Program-made: the position numbers and the translations under genes
In this document: in pieces, positions 62,001 to 64,000 of the stretch
Layout of the letters: each line of letters begins with the position of its first letter
Numbering within the stretch: position 1 is the stretch's first letter
Assembly (NCBI GenBank): GCA_964515235.1
Contig: CAZEVO010000003.1
Coordinates: 20,006 to 84,005 of the forward strand
Length of the DNA: 64,000 nt
Source: OPU3-GD-OMZ sp964515235
Lineage (GTDB): Bacteria > Pseudomonadota > Gammaproteobacteria > Methylococcales > Methylomonadaceae
Direction of reading: 5' to 3'
Notes under the pieces: model-generated
Told to the model about the DNA's origin: nothing
What the model saw: only the letters and a program-made list of their open reading frames with translations
Database searches by the model: none

Positions 62001-62708
62001 TTGTAGTTCGGGGTCTTTGGGCGCGATAAAAATCCAGCGTTGGAAAATATCGAGTAATGATTGTACAAAGGCTTGAGATTGTTGTTCAGCGAGGGATGGT
62101 GCAAATAATGATTTAGCCGTTGCGTCTTCTAATAACTTTTGTCGCCATTGTGTTAGGATTCCGTCAATAGTAGGTTGTTCAGGTGATTGTTCGCCAGCGG
62201 CTAAGCGTTCAAAATGTTTATCTAACCGGTCTAAAGTTGTAGCAGACCAAGCCAGTTTATATTCAGGATCTGCTTTGGTGGCGTTGACGGGGAAAAGTAA
62301 ATCAGTAAACAGGCTGACTTGTTGCTTGATTGTGCCAATATTCCAGTCATCGGTTTTTTGACGACGGAATTTCTTATTGGCGGCAGTAATGATCTGGTTT
62401 TTGAGGGCAAAAACAGTATTTACTTCATCTTGAATAGCATGTATTTGTGCTTCTCTTTCTTTTTCTACGTTAAAAATCTGCGCAACAAATTCACCAACAA
62501 TTGGGGCTGTTTGTACTAAAACGTCGGAGATGGCTTCAGGCACCATACCATGACCTTGAGATTGGCGATAGGCGGTATACTGAGCAGATAATTCATTGTC
62601 ATGTTGTTCAAGATGATGGTTAAAACGATCAAGTAAATCGTTTAGACGATTTGCATCGTAGAGATCAGCATAAGAAAAGCCATTAATTCCAAGTTTTAAG
62701 TCGTTCAT
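59001..62708 (-). CDS. Fused GltD-like and PyrK-like flavoprotein oxidoreductase (Nfn-like architecture)
   Basis: This is a 1235-residue soluble protein. Residues 1-290 are helical and unrecognised. A GltD-like part follows: iron-sulfur cysteines CKYC (302-305), C313, C337, C369 and ICNDCMKGC (377-384), an FAD loop VLVAGMGPAGYT (443-448) and an NAD(P) loop VIGGGLTGTDTATELL (617-622). From about residue 905 a ferredoxin-reductase/PyrK-like part begins: flavin motif PGQFYRVQSF (943), nucleotide loop ALIGGGLGNAV (1027), and [2Fe-2S] cysteines C1165, C1171, C1174 and C1192. NfnB and NfnA of NADH-dependent ferredoxin:NADP oxidoreductase have these two halves as separate subunits. Activity is inferred only. 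It stands alone with its own terminator. Confidence 0.85.
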   Translation of the reverse strand: MNDLKLGINGFSYADLYDANRLNDLLDRFNHHLEQHDNELSAQYTAYRQSQGHGMVPEAISDVLVQTAPIVGEFVAQIFNVEKEREAQIHAIQDEVNTVFALKNQIITAANKKFRRQKTDDWNIGTIKQQVSLFTDLLFPVNATKADPEYKLAWSATTLDRLDKHFERLAAGEQSPEQPTIDGILTQWRQKLLEDATAKSLFAPSLAEQQSQAFVQSLLDIFQRWIFIAPKDPELQETIKQWLGFKSASRTDFNNLVPTNSHTASGYDILTGPAESRRRRDGFALTDQRYDQRHILYEINQCKYCHDHDTDSCSKGMRLKKETGYRSNPLDIPLTGCPLEEKISEMQLVKRQGDNIGALALIIIDNPMCPGTGHRICNDCMKGCIYQKTEPVDIPQAETSVLTDVLFMPYGFEIYSFLTRWNPLNIKRPHALPYNGLNVLVAGMGPAGYTLAHYLLNEGFGVAGIDALKIEPLPERYVGSAEKPPEPIRDFNDLYEALDERIMLGFGGVAEYGITVRWDKNFLKVIYLTLARRQAFKCYGGVRFGGTLTIEDAWDMGFDHIAMANGAGKPTVIGLKNNLIRGIRKASDFLMGLQLTGAAKASSLANMQVRLPAGVIGGGLTGTDTATELLAYYPVQVEKILHRYETLVSIYGEAEIRSRYDNEELDILEEFLTHGRAIVNERERAKQSNEEPNFQPLLNAWGGVTMFYRKGLRDAPAYRQNHEEIIKAFEEGISWVEGFSPIEAIQDEHGHLSAVRFDKLAQTDGRWSSTQEEIEIPLKNLYVAAGTSPNTIYQDEHPDSFVMDGKFFQRHEPEWTDGAQPKLTPTDDDWNPKIGKPAPFTSYQENGKHISFFGDNHPVYAGNVVKAMASAKDGYPYISKLFEEQLSQLDPATQKQRDQQLLTLQKNMDDRLIAKIIQINRLTPTIIEIIVRAPMQAEKFYPGQFYRVQSFEANAEIVQGTTLSTEGIALTGAWVDKEKGLISLIALEMGTSSRQCALWEIGDELVVMGVTGAPTEIPTNQTIALIGGGLGNAVLFSIGKAMRAAGNKVIYFAGYKNNQDQFKVEDIEAASDVIVWSVDPGNNVNAFPTTRPQDFSFVGNILKAMEAYGKGELGETTLKLHDVEHLIVIGSHRMMAAVKEARGGMLKPYLKTHEAVASINSPMQCMMKGICAQCMCRHTDPKTGEEYFVYSCNNQDQDLDRVDFDHLDARLRQNSVQEKLSNKWLDYLLDTRNVN

Positions 62709-63087
62709 GGTACCTTTTGTAGAAAAATTTATATTCCTACTATGATAGCAAAAACAGAACAGCCGGTTAAGGCGGAAGGGTAATTAAAATCATATTTTGT
62801 ATTGTGTTGACGCCGGTATTTCGAATGTTATTTTCCATGCGGGGTATTATGGGGTCGAAAAGTCGTAGCGTGTATTGATCGATAGAATAGGTGAAAAGGT
62901 TGAATAGAGAGGAAGGCGTAATGAAAGTTAATCTAGCCGCTATAAAAACCGGGTTGTTATCAGTGATTATCACTTAGATTTTGGGTGTTAACGAGGACGA
63001 TAACGCTTAGAGCATTGATACGCATTGCGGGCTTCATTATGCGAATAGTCAGTCTAAAATATAATGTTATGTGTAGAGGACTTTTTT
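62709..63087. other. Non-coding or decayed stretch upstream of the oxidoreductase gene
   Basis: No convincing gene is seen in this stretch, which must hold the oxidoreductase promoter. The only translation signal is GAGAGGAAGG before ATG 62921, which opens a frame of just 18 codons (MKVNLAAIKTGLLSVIIT). This looks like the start of a signal peptide cut short by TAG. A 68-codon frame on the other strand (62767-62973) has no ribosome site and unlikely composition. Confidence 0.45.
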
Positions 63088-63342
63088 TCACGCAACAGAA
63101 ACAGCAGCTTTTTCATTAGGCTTGTTGTTCTCAAATATGTAAAGATCCATGGTGTGTTTGGCATCGACATTGATCGGTTTAGGGAGTCTGTAGCCTTTAT
63201 TGTGTTTCTATTGCTCTGAAATGGCCGTAAGGTTGTATTTGAGTACGTTTACGCAGGTGATTTCTGCACTTGGTATGGGGAGTTTCCTGGTTGGGCTGGC
63301 TATATTGGGTAGGGATATTTTTATGGAATAGTATTGTGGCTG
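63088..63342 (-). pseudogene. Decayed reading frame of unknown family
   Basis: One minus-strand frame stays open for about 84 codons except for a single TAG at 63208-63210, and ends TGA at 63088. It reads LPIPSAEITCVNVLKYNLTA, then ISEQ, stop, and KHNKGYRLPKPINVDAKHTM followed by DLYIFENNKPNEKAAVSVA. The composition looks protein-like on both sides of the stop. No start codon with a ribosome site is visible. I cannot name a family. It lies just before the multicopper oxidase gene, on the opposite strand. Confidence 0.45.
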
Positions 63343-63419
63343 TCATGACGACTCAAAGTATTTTGTCCAAAAACACGAGGTGGTTTCCGTTTTAAAGTTC
63401 ATTGAGCGAAGTGAAGCAA

Positions 63420-64000
63420 ATGGTTAAAAAGGTTTTGGCGGTTTTTATTTTTGTGTTTGTTTGGGTCCATTCGGCTGTGGCAGTGACGGTGGAATATGAC
63501 TTAACGATCACTAATAAAGTAGTCCGTTTAGCAGGTGAAGAGGTTATTGCAATGGCGGTAAATAACAGTATTCCTGCGCCTACGTTATTTTTTAAGAAGG
63601 GTGATTGGGCAAAAATCACCGTGACAAATAAATTAACCGTGGAGACCTCGGTGCACTGGCACGGTATTTTATTGCCTAATCATCAAGACGGTGTCCCCTA
63701 TGTAAATCATATGCCGATTAAGCCCAATGAATCGCATGTGTTTGAGTTTCAACTGAATCAATCAGGTACTCATTGGTATCACTCACATACAGATCTACAA
63801 GAACAACGTGGTGTTTATGGAGGCATTGTGATTGAGCAGGAGAGCTCTGTTCCAGTAGATAAGGCCGAGGTGGTTGTTTTATCAGATTGGACTAACGTCA
63901 ATCCTCAAGAAGTGCTGCGTACCCTTAAAAGTGGTAACGATTTTTATAGTATACAGAAAGGAACGAATCAAAATTTATTTGCAGCGATTAAAAATCAGGG
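63420..64000 (+). CDS. copA: Multicopper oxidase, CopA type (N-terminal part; runs off the window)
   Basis: The ATG at 63420 gives a Sec-type signal peptide (KKVLAVFIFVFVWVHSAVAV), although many CopA proteins use Tat signals. The first cupredoxin domain follows, with copper-binding histidines in SVHWHGILLPNHQDGVPYV and GTHWYHSHTDLQEQRGVYGG. The HSHTDLQEQ-GVYG form is typical of CopA copper-resistance oxidases. Only 193 residues are visible, so the C-terminal type 1 copper site cannot be checked. The protein should act in the periplasm in copper tolerance. A GTG at 63411 is an alternative start. Confidence 0.88.
   Translation, partial: MVKKVLAVFIFVFVWVHSAVAVTVEYDLTITNKVVRLAGEEVIAMAVNNSIPAPTLFFKKGDWAKITVTNKLTVETSVHWHGILLPNHQDGVPYVNHMPIKPNESHVFEFQLNQSGTHWYHSHTDLQEQRGVYGGIVIEQESSVPVDKAEVVVLSDWTNVNPQEVLRTLKSGNDFYSIQKGTNQNLFAAIKNQ

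Noticed and set aside
62767..62973. 68-codon leftward frame
   Set aside because: No ribosome site, no recognisable motif, and a competing ribosome site lies on the other strand.
58092..63210. Amber recoding (pyrrolysine or suppressor use) to explain the two in-frame TAG codons
   Set aside because: TAG ends rhlB normally, no pyrrolysine genes or suppressor tRNA are seen, and two cases in a decaying zone are better explained by mutation.
1..64000. tRNA, rRNA, CRISPR arrays, prophage or intact insertion sequences
   Set aside because: No cloverleaf-type T-loop signatures, repeat-spacer patterns, integrases or transposases were recognised by reading; a covariance-model search was not possible.

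Overview
This 64 kb window is an AT-rich chromosome segment of a gammaproteobacterium, and most of it is core genome. The replication-origin gene set is intact, hisBHAFIE is joined to tatABC, and trxA and rho lie divergent to rhlB. Cytochrome c is assembled by System II (ResB/CcsA) rather than the Ccm system common in gammaproteobacteria, and LexA has an unusual DNA-reading helix. This mix is compatible with Thiotrichales-type lineages such as Methylophaga or Cycloclasticus relatives, but that placement is inference and no rRNA is present to confirm it. No tRNA, rRNA, CRISPR array or intact insertion sequence was seen.

Layout. 1-6.1 kb: the end of an FtsX/YbbP-type permease, then mpl, apaG-apaH, a small exported protein, folA, thyA and lgt. 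6.1-16.2 kb: the origin region, with gyrB-recF-dnaN-dnaA leftward and rpmH-rnpA-yidD-yidC-mnmE rightward around a roughly 360 bp oriC candidate. Two perfect parS centromere sites lie at the recF/gyrB junction. 16.2-26 kb, leftward: lexA with a small membrane protein behind it, tatCBA and the histidine genes, then typA, a rhodanese, a methyltransferase and a LysR regulator. 26-39.5 kb: a short membrane peptide, comEA, a polyferredoxin/TorD-type chaperone pair overlapping polA, engB, then a cytochrome c4, resB, ccsA, dsbA, peroxiredoxin, mutY and yggX series. At 39577-39586 ten Ns mark a scaffold join inside rho, and the two flanks carry two different versions of the rho 3' end.

41-53.3 kb: trxA, rhlB, a GMP/IMP-nucleotidase-like gene, nudE, an aquaporin, fbp, a HAD phosphatase and a complete MoxR/Bat (aerotolerance-type) operon. 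53.4-57.1 kb: a POT peptide transporter, an SDR, a lysozyme-fold lipoprotein and a Sel1-repeat protein.

57.1-63.4 kb is the least ordinary part. It holds an alpha/beta-hydrolase to PilZ-like fusion gene cut by one in-frame amber codon, a decayed piece related to the neighbouring oxidoreductase, and another decayed reading frame. At its centre is a 1235-residue flavoprotein that joins a GltD-like half to a PyrK-like half. That is the architecture of the two subunits of the Nfn transhydrogenase on one chain, behind an unrecognised N-terminal domain of about 290 residues. The window ends inside a CopA-type multicopper oxidase.
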